Below the pieces are notes generated by a model, which was given only the letters and a program-made list of their open reading frames with translations, made no database searches and was not told the DNA's origin. 20,637 nucleotides of DNA, taken from the NCBI GenBank assembly GCA_016702415.1, contig JADJEA010000003.1, forward strand, positions 1 to 20,637. The letters run 5' to 3'. The position numbers and the translations under genes are program-made. The stretch is from Nostocoides sp. GTDB lineage: Bacteria; Actinomycetota; Actinomycetes; Actinomycetales; Dermatophilaceae. Positions 1 to 7,155 of the stretch are shown piece after piece. Every line of letters starts with the position of its first letter. Within the stretch, counting starts at the first letter, position 1.

Positions 1-345
1 CTCACCCTGCCGCTCGCCCACGACCTCACGCAGGTCCTCCTCGTCGCAGGATCATGGCCGTCGGCAACGGCCTCCGCTCGGGCATCGTCATGACGTTGGG
101 GCCCGATACCGCGCCGGGCGTGCACGCTCAAATACCTTGGCGGGTGGCGCCTGTGCGGCGACCTCGGCTTCGATGGGCGGGCCGTTGGCTCTCGGTGCGC
201 TGACCAGGCGGCCACGCTGGTGGTGGCGAGCGTGACCCTCCGGGCTCCGCGGACTCGCCACCGCGGCGGTGGATCGCCGTCTGGAATGAACGTCTGGACC
301 GGGTCCGCGACCACCCCGGAAGAGGGCAGCGTTGCGCCCGCGTGA
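1..345 (+). pseudogene. MFS transporter, C-terminal fragment (cut by window edge, frameshifted)
   Basis: The three forward frames together give the end of a major facilitator transporter: a helix ending LLVAG, then MAVGNGLRSGIVMTLG, then YLGGWRLCGDLGF. The glycine-rich GNG..SGI helix and the GGWR.CGDLG segment are typical of late transmembrane helices in actinobacterial drug-efflux-type MFS proteins. At least two frame changes are needed (near 51-55 and near 125-130). The last frame closes at TGA 343-345, which overlaps the presumed GTG start of the next gene at 342. The N-terminal part lies outside the window. The substrate cannot be inferred. The family call is fairly safe; whether the breaks are real or sequencing errors cannot be told. 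Confidence 0.6.
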
Positions 346-1072
346 CCGACCGCGGGTGAGGAGGATCAGGACCGGAGTGATCTCATCGACACCACGGAGA
401 TGTATCTCAAGACCATCTTCGAGCTTGAGGAGGAGGGCGTCCCGCCGCTGCGCGCGCGGATCGCCGAGCGCCTCGCCACTCCGGCCCCACGGTGTCGCAG
501 ACCGTCGCGCGGATGGAACGCGACGGCCTGGTCAGCCTGGCCGGTGACCGACAACTCGCGTTCACCGAGCACGGTCGGCGCACCGCCACCCGGGTCATGC
601 GCAAGCACCGCCTCGCCGAGCGGCTCTCGTGGACGTCATCGGCCTGGGTTGCCCTACGTCCACGAGGAGGCGTGCCGGTGGGCACGTCATCTTCCGAGCG
701 CGTCGAACGCAAGATCCTCGGTCTCCTCGGCGGCGACCCACACCTCGCCCTACGGCAACCCGATCCCCGGTCTTGAGGAACTCGGTGACGAGGCCCCGGC
801 GGAGGGCTTTCGGCACGGTCTGACGACCCTCGTCGAGGCGGCCCACGGTGACGACGCGGTCGTCGTCGTCTGTCGCACCGGGGAGCCCATCCAGACCGAC
901 CAGGAGACCTGCCCTCCTCGCCGACGCCCACGTCCTGCCCGGGTCGGAGGTCGCATTGAGCTTGGACGGTGACCGGGTGATCGCGGTCGGCCGGGGGCTG
1001 CCCGCGGCCTTGGGGTCTCCCCTCCCGGAGGACATCGCCGAGCACGTCTTCTGCCGCCTGGCCGTCGCGTGA
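342..1072 (+). CDS. DtxR/IdeR-family metal-dependent transcriptional regulator (frameshifted)
   Basis: Pieces in three frames join into one protein of about 230-240 residues. The N-terminal winged helix runs from DLIDTTEMYLKTIFELEEEG through TVSQTVARMERDGLV. The dimerisation/metal domain follows: MRKHRLAERL, then VHEEACRW and EHV. A C-terminal part begins SPYGNPIPGLEELGDEAP and ends at TGA 1070-1072. The ligand set of the DtxR family is visible: the His and Glu of KHRLAE, and the His, Cys, Glu and His of VHEEACRWEH. In this family Fe(II) or Mn(II) binding drives operator binding and represses metal uptake. The start is taken as GTG 342 (VTDRG...), with a frame change near 355; other breaks fall near 478, 640-680, 740 and 910. 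The metal specificity is not shown; the long form with an SH3-like tail favours an iron regulator. Confidence 0.8.
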
Positions 1073-1093
1073 GAAAGCTCTCGTGACCGGAAT

Positions 1094-1122
1094 GTGACAT
1101 TTCCGGGACCGCGCGGTAGTTT
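1094..1122 (+). promoter_or_regulatory. Candidate promoter for the riboswitch/NlpC-P60 transcript
   Basis: GTGACA at 1094-1099 resembles a -35 box. It is separated by 17 bp from TAGTTT at 1117-1122, a plausible -10. A start near 1129 would lie about 25 bases before the riboswitch. This rests on box resemblance and spacing only. Confidence 0.4.
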
Positions 1123-1152
1123 TCCCTCATCCTCCCCGGAGGATCCCACCTC

Positions 1153-1315
1153 GGACGCCGAGTCCTGCCACTCGAGGCCGGGCCGACACACACCGCTGGT
1201 AGGAGGGGGGACCCAATTTCGGGCGCATGCGCTCCTTGGGGTGAAGTCCGGTGACCTGGTCACCGGGCCGGGCGCCATACCTCCGCCCGAACCCGACAGC
1301 TGACCTCGAAGGCGC
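1153..1315 (+). promoter_or_regulatory. ydaO/yuaA-type cyclic di-AMP riboswitch
   Basis: The conserved blocks of the actinobacterial ydaO class occur in order: GCCGAGTCCTGCC (1157-1169), a purine-rich GGTAGGAGGGGGGACCCAA, TTGGGGTGAAG, and the highly conserved CCCGAACCCGACAGCTGACC followed by TCGAAGGCG (about 1286-1313). Variable stems lie between them, including GGTGACC/GGTCACC near 1249-1264. In the family this aptamer binds c-di-AMP and usually turns off cell-wall hydrolase and osmolyte-transport genes, which matches the NlpC/P60 gene 15 bases downstream. The aptamer ends next to the Shine-Dalgarno-like CGGAGG at 1317-1322. Control could therefore act by hiding the ribosome site, but no clear separate expression platform was identified. 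Confidence 0.9.
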
Positions 1316-1329
1316 TCGGAGGTCTCTCA

Positions 1330-2087
1330 GTGTCGACATATATCGGGCGCCATCGCTCCTTCTCATCCGAGCCTCGACCTTCGCGCCGCTGCGCACCGCG
1401 ACCCGGCCGGGCTTGATCCTTCTCGCGACGGGCGCGCTGGTCAGCGCGTTCGCCCTCCCCGCCCAGTCGGTGACCGTCCCGCTGGCCGCCGCATCTCCTC
1501 TCGCTGGCCCAGCCACTGCCGGGGCCGCGTCCCGCACCCCGTCGGTGACCGCACCGGAAGCCGCCGCGCCGCTGGCACAGTCCTTCGGCGTCATCGGCGT
1601 CAAAGGCGGTCGCCAAGCCGAAGCCCAAGCCCAAGCCGGTCGTCGTCGCCGCGCGGACCGTGGCCACGACGGTCGCCGCCGACGACGCACGTCCCAGTCG
1701 ACGGCGCCCAGCGGCGGGAACCCGGCCGCACCGAGCACGCCGTCGACGCCGCCACCCCGCCCACGGTGGCGTCCTCGCGATCGCGGCCAGCCTCCTGGGC
1801 ATCCCCTACGTCTACGGTGGCTCCACGCCGGCCGGTTTCGACTGTTCGGGCTTCACGATGTACGTCTTCGCCCGGGCCGGCATTTCCCTCCCGCGGACGG
1901 CGGCCGGCCAGCAGGCGGCATCGACCCCCGTATCCAACCCGCAGCCCCGGTGACCTCGTGTTCTTCGGTTACCCCGCCTATCACGTCGGGATCTGCGCCG
2001 GGAACGGCATGATACGACTCCCCGCACACCGGTGCCGTCACGACCTACCGGGCCATTTGGGGCGGCGCCAACTACGGTCGCCCGTAG
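1330..2087 (+). CDS. Secreted NlpC/P60 cell-wall hydrolase under c-di-AMP riboswitch (frameshifted)
   Basis: A putative D,L-endopeptidase that cuts peptidoglycan stem peptides outside the membrane. The start is GTG 1330 (VSTYIGRHRSF), eight bases after CGGAGG. A basic N-terminus is followed by a hydrophobic signal segment (PGLILLATGALVSAFALP). Next comes an Ala/Pro/Lys-rich linker with a short PKPKPKP stretch near 1617-1640, then the C-terminal NlpC/P60 domain from about 1779. The domain shows GIPYVYGGSTPAGFDCSGF, with the nucleophilic Cys in DCSG, then PGDLVFFGYPAYHVGI with the catalytic His in YHVGI, and it ends GGANYGRP before TAG 2085-2087. Frame changes are needed near 1375, 1605-1640, 1950 and 2010. 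Family homologues are riboswitch-controlled, so the genetic context supports the call. The cleavage specificity is not shown. Confidence 0.85.
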
Positions 2088-2105
2088 CCCTCATAGCTCC
2101 TCGAC

Positions 2106-2127
2106 AGGCTGGTCACAGCCTCCTTTT
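2106..2127 (+). terminator. Intrinsic terminator after the NlpC/P60 gene
   Basis: A perfect 6-bp stem (AGGCTG/CAGCCT, 2106-2111 and 2116-2121) with a four-base loop is followed by CCTTTT. It lies 19 bases after the hydrolase stop codon. The stem is short, so termination strength is uncertain. Confidence 0.6.
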
Positions 2128-2162
2128 GCGAGCCCTGGCGACCCGCCTGACGAGGAGCCCGT

Positions 2163-2617
2163 GTGACGTCCGCACCCACCCCTGGCGAGACCGTTGTGTT
2201 CGGTCCCGCCGCCTCCGGTCCTGAATCCGCGCCCATGTCCCGCCGCCGCTGGTGCCACGGGTCCCGCTGCAACGGTTGGCCCGGTCGTCCACCCGATCGG
2301 TCTCCGGGGTGCCGCGTGGATGCAGGACACGCCGCCGCGCCCGCCCACCCGCTCCGAGCGGATTCGGTCGTATGCCGCGGGCCTCGCCGCCCCGCCCCGG
2401 GTCGCCGCCGCCAGACGGCACCTGACCGCCGGCGGCTGGCGCTCGCCGGGTGCGTTGCTCGCCGCCGCGGCACTGATGGCCACCGGCTTCCTCGGCGGCA
2501 TGCTCGGGCCGACGAGCATCATGCCGGGGATTCGCGGGTGACCGGATGGGCACGGCGTTCATGCACGGCCACGGCATGGACCGCGACGGCATGGACCGCG
2601 ACGGCGACGGTCACTGA
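2163..2617 (+). CDS. Small Pro-rich membrane protein with His/Asp-rich tail (hypothetical, frameshifted)
   Basis: Not a family I recognise. From GTG 2163 (VTSAPTPGETVVFGP), preceded by GACGAGGAG, one frame gives a Pro/Ala-rich start. A second frame gives about 100 residues including SERIRSYAAGLAAPPRVAAARRHL, then one strongly hydrophobic segment (GALLAAAALMATGFLGGMLG, about 2452-2510). That frame stops at TGA 2539-2541. In the third frame the sequence continues MGTAFMHGHGMDRDGMDRDGDGH to TGA 2615-2617, where a 15-bp unit is repeated in tandem to give two MDRDG copies. I infer one protein with a disordered N-terminus, one membrane helix and a His/Asp-rich tail, the last joined by a frameshift. 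The tail could instead be a separate ORF starting at ATG 2546. Coding is likely but the function is unknown. Confidence 0.45.
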
Positions 2618-2632
2618 CGCGCGACCCGCCCG

Positions 2633-3165
2633 TCAGCGCTCCGACCAGGCCGCCTCGGCCTCGTCGAAAGCCGCTTTGGCGCCGCCCCGAAGAAGCACGA
2701 ACCGGATCCGTCGCATCCCCGTCGCGCCGGTCAGCGTCGGCGTGGGCGACCTCGAGCGCGATCCGCGCCACCTCGCGCACATCCCAGCCATAGACCCCCG
2801 CGCTGATTGCCGGGAACGCGATCGACGTCGCCCCGGGCCACGCGCGAGCGCGAGGCTGTTGGCGAAGCACCGGCGCAGGACATCGGGGTCGGTTTGGCCC
2901 GCATGACGATTCGGTCCCACGGTGTGGATGACCCACCGGGCCCGCAGCTTGTGCCCCCTGGTGGCGACCGCGTCCCCGGGAGGCAGTCCGTCCGGGAGGG
3001 TCGAGCGCCGCAGCTCGCGGCACTCCTCCAGCAGGCCCGGGCCCGCGGCGCGATGGATGGCTCCGTCGACTCCGCCCCGCCGAGCAGCCCCGAGTTGGCG
3101 GCGTTGACGATGGCGTCGACCTTCTGCGTGGTGATATCGCCCTCGACGATCTCGATCCGGCTCAT
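2633..3165 (-). CDS. Macrodomain (ADP-ribose-binding, O-acetyl-ADP-ribose deacetylase-like) protein, frameshifted
   Basis: The start MSRIEIVEGDITTQKVDAIVNAANSGLLGG carries the macrodomain signature: the GDIT Asp, the VDAIVNAAN strand and loop, and the Gly-rich GGGGVDGAIHRAAG loop recoverable across a break near 3080. Further on come GHKLRARWVIHTVGP, a DVLRRCFANSLALA helix, the second phosphate-binding loop in IAFPAISAGVYGWD, and a C-terminus ending AAFDEAEAAWSER. The length would be about 175 residues, normal for a single-domain macro protein. Such enzymes bind ADP-ribose and remove it, or an acetyl group, from adducts in the cytosol. At least four frame changes occur (near 3080, 2930, 2850 and 2720). 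It is transcribed divergently from the PH-domain gene, with an 83-bp gap between them. Confidence 0.82.
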
Positions 3166-3248
3166 GACCCAACGGTATGCCGCATGCGAGGCTTGTCGGG
3201 CGCGGGAGGTGAGCGCGCGGCATACGGCCTCAGGAAGGGGACCAGACG
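3166..3248. promoter_or_regulatory. Divergent macrodomain/PH-domain intergenic region with inverted octamer pair
   Basis: This 83-bp gap must hold the promoters of both flanking genes. It contains GTATGCCGC (3175-3183) and its exact reverse complement GCGGCATAC (3217-3225), two copies of the window-wide octamer facing each other. The ribosome site AGGAAGGGG (3232-3240) of the plus gene lies at its right end. No clear -10/-35 pair was seen. Confidence 0.45.
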
Positions 3249-3620
3249 ATGGCGGACGAGGTCTACTACGACAAGAAGGACCAGCTCCAGATCGTTCAGA
3301 ACAACCTGCTGCCCGACGAGCAGTTATTCGCGGTCTACGACGGCAAGGACGTCGGGACCGGGTTCATCGGCCTGACGGACAAGCGGGTCATCCTCCAGGA
3401 CAACTCGTTCGTCGGAGGGCGGGTGGCGGTGACCTCCGTGCCCTATTCGAAGATCATCGCGGTGTCCTATGCCTCGAATGCCTCGGTGTTCGGCCGGTTC
3501 ACCGAGGAGACGGTCGTGGCGATCCACACCTCGCACGCGACCTACGAGATCCTGCTGCGAGGTTCGGACAAGGCCAAGCACGCCCACGACGTGATCCTCC
3601 ACTACGTCGTCTACTCGTGA
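3249..3620 (+). CDS. Bacterial PH-domain protein (YokE-like)
   Basis: Intact 123-residue soluble protein, starting MADEVYYDKKDQ with AGGAAGGGG eight bases upstream. The pattern is that of bacterial pleckstrin-homology domains: LLPDEQLFAVYDGK, then FIGLTDKRVILQD, then SVPYSKIIAVSYA, and alternating strands ending in EILLRGSDKAKHAHDVILHYV with a closing amphipathic helix. No signal peptide, membrane segment or extra domain is present. PH-domain proteins of this kind are widespread and poorly characterised; some act at membranes or in stress responses. The gene reads through without a break, unlike its neighbours, and codon use is typical of the window. The family call is good; the function is unknown. 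Confidence 0.8.
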   Translation: MADEVYYDKKDQLQIVQNNLLPDEQLFAVYDGKDVGTGFIGLTDKRVILQDNSFVGGRVAVTSVPYSKIIAVSYASNASVFGRFTEETVVAIHTSHATYEILLRGSDKAKHAHDVILHYVVYS

Positions 3621-3652
3621 GTCGCCCTCGGCCCGCCGCATAGGCTGGCGTC

Positions 3653-4488
3653 ATGAACGATGCGGTGACCTGGACCCCCGACGGCGACTACGAGGACATC
3701 CGCTACGAGTTGTCCGGGGACGGGATCGCCAAGATCACGATCAACCGGCCGGAGGTGCGTGCGTTCCGCCCGCAAACGCTGATCGAGGTCTCGGACGCCC
3801 TCGATCGCGCCCGCGAGGACACCTCGGTCGGCGTCGTCATCCTCACCGGTGAGGGTCCGGACGCCTTCTGCTCGGGGGCGACCAGCGCGTGCGCGGCGAC
3901 ACCGGCTATCTCACCGAGCCCGGTCGGGCGGGGCCGTGGGCCGCTTCCACGTCACCGACCTGCACATCCAGATGCGTCGTATGCCGAAGCCCATCATCGC
4001 CATGGTCGCCGGCTACGCGATCGGCGGCGGTCACGTCCTCCATCTCGTGTGCGACTTGACCGTTGCCGCCGACAATGCGAAGTTCAGGCAGGTCGGGCCC
4101 AAGGTGGGGTCCTTCGACGGCGGCTTCGGGGCCGGGCTGCTCGCCCAGATGATCGGGGTCAAGAAGGCCAAGGAGATCTGGTTCCTGTGCGAGCAGTACT
4201 CCGCGGAGGAGGCCCGCGAGATGGGCATGGTCAACAAGGTCGTCCCGCTGGCGGATCTCGAGACCGAGACGGTCGCGTGGGCGCGCCGGATGCTGCAGCT
4301 CTCGCCGTTCGCGCTGCGGCTGATGAAGGCGAGCTTCAACGCCGCCGAGGACGGGCTCAGCGGCATCCAGCAACTCGCCCACGACGCCAACCTCCTCTTC
4401 TATGCGACGGGAGAGGCCAAGGAGGGCCGCGAGGCCCTACAAGGCGAAGCGCCGGCCGGAGTTCGAGAAATTCCCCAAGCGGGCCTGA
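3653..4488 (+). CDS. menB: 1,4-dihydroxy-2-naphthoyl-CoA synthase MenB (frameshifted)
   Basis: A crotonase-fold enzyme that closes the second ring of o-succinylbenzoyl-CoA to give DHNA-CoA in menaquinone synthesis. MenB hallmarks are clear: GDYEDIRYELSGDGIAKITINRPE at the N-terminus, FCSGGDQRVRGD once a G missing near 3878 is restored, and HVTDLHIQMRRMPKPIIAMVAGYAIGGGH with the oxyanion-hole glycines. QVGPKVGSFDGGFGAGLLA and KEIWFLCEQYSAEEAREMGMVN are near-diagnostic for MenB over other enoyl-CoA hydratases. The C-terminus KRRPEFEKFPKRA is read after a break near 4438 and ends at TGA 4486-4488. The usual Asn of the RPEVRNAFRP motif is absent (RPEVRAFRP), an in-frame loss of three bases that may be an error. 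No other men gene lies nearby. Confidence 0.9.
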
Positions 4489-4588
4489 CCCCGACTCACC
4501 GGGCAGTGGAGTTCAGCGGTCGTGGTGTACGACAGACCTGTGCAGGGAAACGACGAGGCAAGCGGGTCCGTCTCCCCGTTTCCGTTGA

Positions 4589-4614
4589 GCATGATCGAAG
4601 TGGCGCGATCATGC
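4589..4614. promoter_or_regulatory. Perfect inverted repeat in the menB downstream intergenic region
   Basis: GCATGATCG (4589-4597) and CGATCATGC (4606-4614) form a perfect 9-bp inverted repeat around an eight-base spacer. It lies in the 200-bp gap between menB and the small-ORF/aminopeptidase group. No T-run follows, so it looks more like an operator for a dimeric repressor than a terminator. No regulator gene adjoins it. Confidence 0.45.
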
Positions 4615-4688
4615 GCCGAGGCCGTGGATGAACTCATCCCCACACCCGCGACGGCGTAGCAGCGGAAGACACGCCTGGTGTTTCGGCC

Positions 4689-4781
4689 ATGAGCGACGGC
4701 GACCTCAGCACTGCCCTGCAACAGGTCCCTGGCAAAGGTTCGCCTCTTCAACAAGCTGGACGGGGGCGAGTAGCCGCATGA
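4689..4781 (+). CDS. Possible very small ORF upstream of CPxC protein
   Basis: ATG 4689 opens MSDGDLSTALQQV and the ORF closes at TGA 4779-4781, overlapping the next start as ATGA. One base less near 4728 would instead give LAKVRLFNKLDGGE ending at TAG 4771-4773, which looks more protein-like, so a frameshift is likely. No family is recognised. The opening DLSTALQQV could be a short amphipathic helix. Position just before two chained genes is the main reason to list it. Confidence 0.3.
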   Translation: MSDGDLSTALQQVPGKGSPLQQAGRGRVAA

Positions 4782-4996
4782 CGAGGCATCTAGTCGACGG
4801 CGCGCACGAGCCGTACGACGTGCTGCGCGGCACCTGCCCATCCTGTGGATCGGGCGAGGTTGTGCACATGATCTCCGTCGAGGCGTATGCCGCGCTCGGT
4901 GCATTCGGGGCCGCCGTACGCGCCCACCTCTCCGGGGCGTATGCCGAGTCCCTCTCCCACCTGGTCGACCGCGCCTTCGCGGGCCTCGGACCATGA
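4778..4996 (+). CDS. Small CPxCG-containing hypothetical protein
   Basis: A 72-residue protein starting MTRHLVDGAHEPYDVLRG. It contains GTCPSCGSGEVVHMISVEAY, which is one CPxC knuckle, and then a mainly helical tail (AAVRAHLSGAYAESLSHLVDRAF). Only one Cys pair is visible, so a complete zinc ribbon would need His ligands or dimerisation. No family is recognised. The start follows a GGGGGCGAG purine stretch by seven bases. Its TGA (4994-4996) overlaps the ATG of the aminopeptidase gene (4993) as ATGA, so the two are probably translationally coupled. The tail carries two copies of the octamer GTATGCCG, at 4885 and 4939. Confidence 0.55.
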   Translation: MTRHLVDGAHEPYDVLRGTCPSCGSGEVVHMISVEAYAALGAFGAAVRAHLSGAYAESLSHLVDRAFAGLGP

Positions 4997-6000
4997 CGCC
5001 GCGACGGGAGGGCCGCCTCGATGTCGGCGACGGTCAGATCCTCTACTGGGAGGAATGGGGAGTGGCCGACGGGGTCCCCGCCCTGTATGTCCACGGCGGT
5101 CCCGGCGCCACCCTCGGCGCCAGCACTTACCGGAATCGGTTCGACCTCGACCACACCCGGCTCATCGGCTTCGAGCAGCGCGGCTGCGGGCGATCGACCC
5201 CCCACGTCGGCGATCCGGCGGTATCGCTGGCGCGCAATGACACCGCCCACCTCGTCGGCGATATGGAGGCCGTACGCAATCACTGCGGCATCGATCGCTG
5301 GATCGTCGACGGGGTGTCCTGGGGGTCGACCCTGGCGCTCGCGTACGCGCTCGCCCACCCCGATCGGGTCCTCGGGCTCGTCCTCGTCGCGGTCACCACG
5401 ACCAGCCGGGAGGAGGTCGATTGGATCACCGAGGGCGTCGGCGCCATCTATCCCGAGGCCTGGGACCGGTTCGCGCGGCACGCCGAGGAGGGCGGGATCG
5501 GCTACCAGCGCGGCCATGGGCGCCTGGTCGAGGCGTATGCCGCATTGCTCGCCTCGCCCGATCCTGCCGTCCGGGACGCGGCCTCGCGCGAATCGGCGGT
5601 GTGGGAGGACACGCACGTCGGGATCGGCGCCGGCGGTCCCGTCCGCGACCCGCGCTGGGCCGACGACGCGTTCCGGCACGCCTTCACGCGCCTGGCGACC
5701 CACTATTGGTCGCACGACGGCTTCGTCGACCCGCCGATCCTGGCGCGCATCGGGGAGCTAAGCGGCATACCCGCCACGCTGATCCACGGTCGCCGCGACA
5801 TCTCGAGTCCGGCGGTCACGGCCTGGAGGCTGCACCGGGACTGGCCCGGTTCCACCCTCGTCATCGACGAGGGCGACGGCCACGGCGGCCCGTCGATGGC
5901 CGAGCACTGGCGGGCCGCGAACGACGCCCTCGTCACTGCGCATCGGCGACACGCCGATCCGGTCGCGCGCCTCGGCTCGCCCCCGGAGGCCCGCCCGTAG
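4993..6000 (+). CDS. pip: Proline iminopeptidase-like alpha/beta hydrolase (peptidase S33)
   Basis: Intact 335-residue cytosolic enzyme expected to release N-terminal proline from short peptides. HGGPG at residues 34-38 is the oxyanion loop of the S33 family, and FEQRGCGRSTPH (60-71) is the matching conserved strand and turn. The nucleophile is Ser109 in GVSWGSTLALAYALAHPDRV; the family usually has GGSWGS, so Val at 108 is a small departure. The acid is probably Asp269 in IHGRRDISSP and the base His297 in EGDGHGG. The cap region is helical and Trp-rich (DTHVGIGAGG, RLATHYWSHDGF), as expected. The start overlaps the upstream stop and lacks a strong ribosome site, in keeping with coupling. The family call is strong. 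True proline specificity is inferred from the HGGPG and cap pattern. Confidence 0.88.
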   Translation: MTPRREGRLDVGDGQILYWEEWGVADGVPALYVHGGPGATLGASTYRNRFDLDHTRLIGFEQRGCGRSTPHVGDPAVSLARNDTAHLVGDMEAVRNHCGIDRWIVDGVSWGSTLALAYALAHPDRVLGLVLVAVTTTSREEVDWITEGVGAIYPEAWDRFARHAEEGGIGYQRGHGRLVEAYAALLASPDPAVRDAASRESAVWEDTHVGIGAGGPVRDPRWADDAFRHAFTRLATHYWSHDGFVDPPILARIGELSGIPATLIHGRRDISSPAVTAWRLHRDWPGSTLVIDEGDGHGGPSMAEHWRAANDALVTAHRRHADPVARLGSPPEARP

Positions 6001-6083
6001 GAGGATCGGACCCGACCCGCTCACGACGCAGCGTCCCGGTCACGCGCGATCGGGGCACGTCCGTCGCGGGATCAGTCCCGAGG

Positions 6084-6101
6084 GATCGGGTGAGCCCGAT
6101 C
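6084..6101 (+). terminator. GC hairpin downstream of the aminopeptidase gene
   Basis: GATCGGG (6084-6090) and CCCGATC (6095-6101) form a perfect 7-bp stem around TGAG, 84 bases after the aminopeptidase stop. No T-run follows, so it is at best a tailless terminator. It could equally be a regulatory hairpin upstream of the dioxygenase gene. Confidence 0.3.
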
Positions 6102-6135
6102 GGAATGTTCGACCCACCCGGCGTGGACGGAGGAG

Positions 6136-6976
6136 ATGAGGACGGTGGCGATGACGAACGGGCACCCGGTGTCGGTGGGGGTGGACGAGATCGACGGGGA
6201 GGCGGTCGCGGCATACCACCGCGACGGCCTGCTGCACGTGCGCGGCCTGCTGTCCCCAGATCAGGTCGAGGCGGCCCGCGCCGGAATCGACCGCGTCCTC
6301 GACGAACCCGGCCCACTCCACCAGCGCGCCAGCGGGGTCGATGACCCCGGAGCCTTCGTCGAGGACTTCCGGCGCTGGCGCGACATCCCCGAGTTCGCCG
6401 ATCTCGCACTGCGCTCGCGGGCGCCGCAGGTCGCGCGACTGTTGTTGGGGGAGAGCCCGATTCGCTTCTATCACGACCACGTCCTGGTCAAGGAGGGACA
6501 GACGCAACAGCGGACCCCCTGGCATCACGACCAGCCGTACTACAACGTCGACGGCCACGGCACCAGCGCCTGGATCCCGGTCGACCCGATCCCCGACGGT
6601 GGCTGCCTCGAACTCGTCGCCGGCAGCCATGACGGCCCGTGGAAGATGCCGCGGACCTTCCTCGACGGCAAGGCGAAGTGGTTCCCCGAGGGCAGCCTGG
6701 AGGAGTTGCCCGACATCGAGGGGACCGGTCGGCATACGACATCCGGCGGTTCGAGATGGCCCCGGGTGACGCGATCTTCTTCGACTTCCTCACCGTCCAT
6801 GGCGCCCCGGATTCCCGTATGCCGCGCGCCGCCGCGTCCTGTCCCTGCGCTACCTCGCCGCCGACGCCGTCCACGCGCCACGCGACTGGGTCACCTCCCC
6901 GCCGTTCGAGGACATTCTCGGGATCGTGCCGGCCGGGGCGCCGATGGACCACCCGCTGTTCCCGGTGGTCGGGTGA
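6136..6976 (+). CDS. Phytanoyl-CoA dioxygenase (PhyH) family Fe(II)/2-oxoglutarate oxygenase, frameshifted
   Basis: About 280 residues when two breaks (near 6722 and 6838) are closed. The N-terminus has the PhyH opening YHRDGLLHVRGLLSPDQVEAAR. The facial triad begins in TPWHHDQPYYNVDG, with His and Asp as ligands, followed by CLELVAGSHDGPW. The distal His is in FLTVHGAPDSR, and the following Arg would hold the 2-oxoglutarate carboxylate. The C-terminus LRYLAADAVHAPRDW...DHPLFPVVG ends at TGA 6974-6976. Family members hydroxylate small molecules or CoA esters using iron, oxygen and 2-oxoglutarate; the substrate is unknown here. Either ATG 6136 or ATG 6151 could be the start; GGAGGAG at 6129-6135 adjoins the first and so suits the second better in spacing. 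It stands alone between the aminopeptidase and tRNA-Arg. Confidence 0.8.
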
Positions 6977-7081
6977 GCGCAGGGCGCATCGGCGTTGGTG
7001 GGTCGGGTCCCGCTCGGGCGGCGCCGCACCCGCCCGGCCGGGCGACCTAGACTTGACCGGCTGGCCCCCGCGCCAGCCCCC

Positions 7082-7154
7082 GCCCTCGTAGCTCAGGGGA
7101 TAGAGCACCGCTCTCCTAAAGCGGGTGTCGCGCGTTCGATTCGCGCCGGGGGCA
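7082..7154 (+). tRNA. tRNA-Arg (anticodon CCT)
   Basis: All four arms fold. Acceptor GCCCTCG pairs with CGGGGGC with one T-G wobble. The D arm is GCTC/GAGC with an eight-base loop. The anticodon arm is CCGCT/AGCGG with loop CTCCTAA (anticodon CCT at 7115-7117). The T arm is GCGCG/CGCGC with loop TTCGATT. A discriminator A follows and no CCA is encoded. Bases 7109-7155 are repeated exactly at 8495-8541, so the 3' part of this gene is probably the copy supplied by an integrated element. Confidence 0.95.
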
Positions 7155-7155
7155 C
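7109..7155 (+). repeat. attL-like direct repeat within tRNA-Arg
   Basis: 47 bp covering the anticodon arm, variable loop, T arm and acceptor 3' strand of tRNA-Arg plus one base. It is identical to 8495-8541 and bounds the island on its left. The flanks differ immediately: C against T on the left, A against C on the right. Confidence 0.9.
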
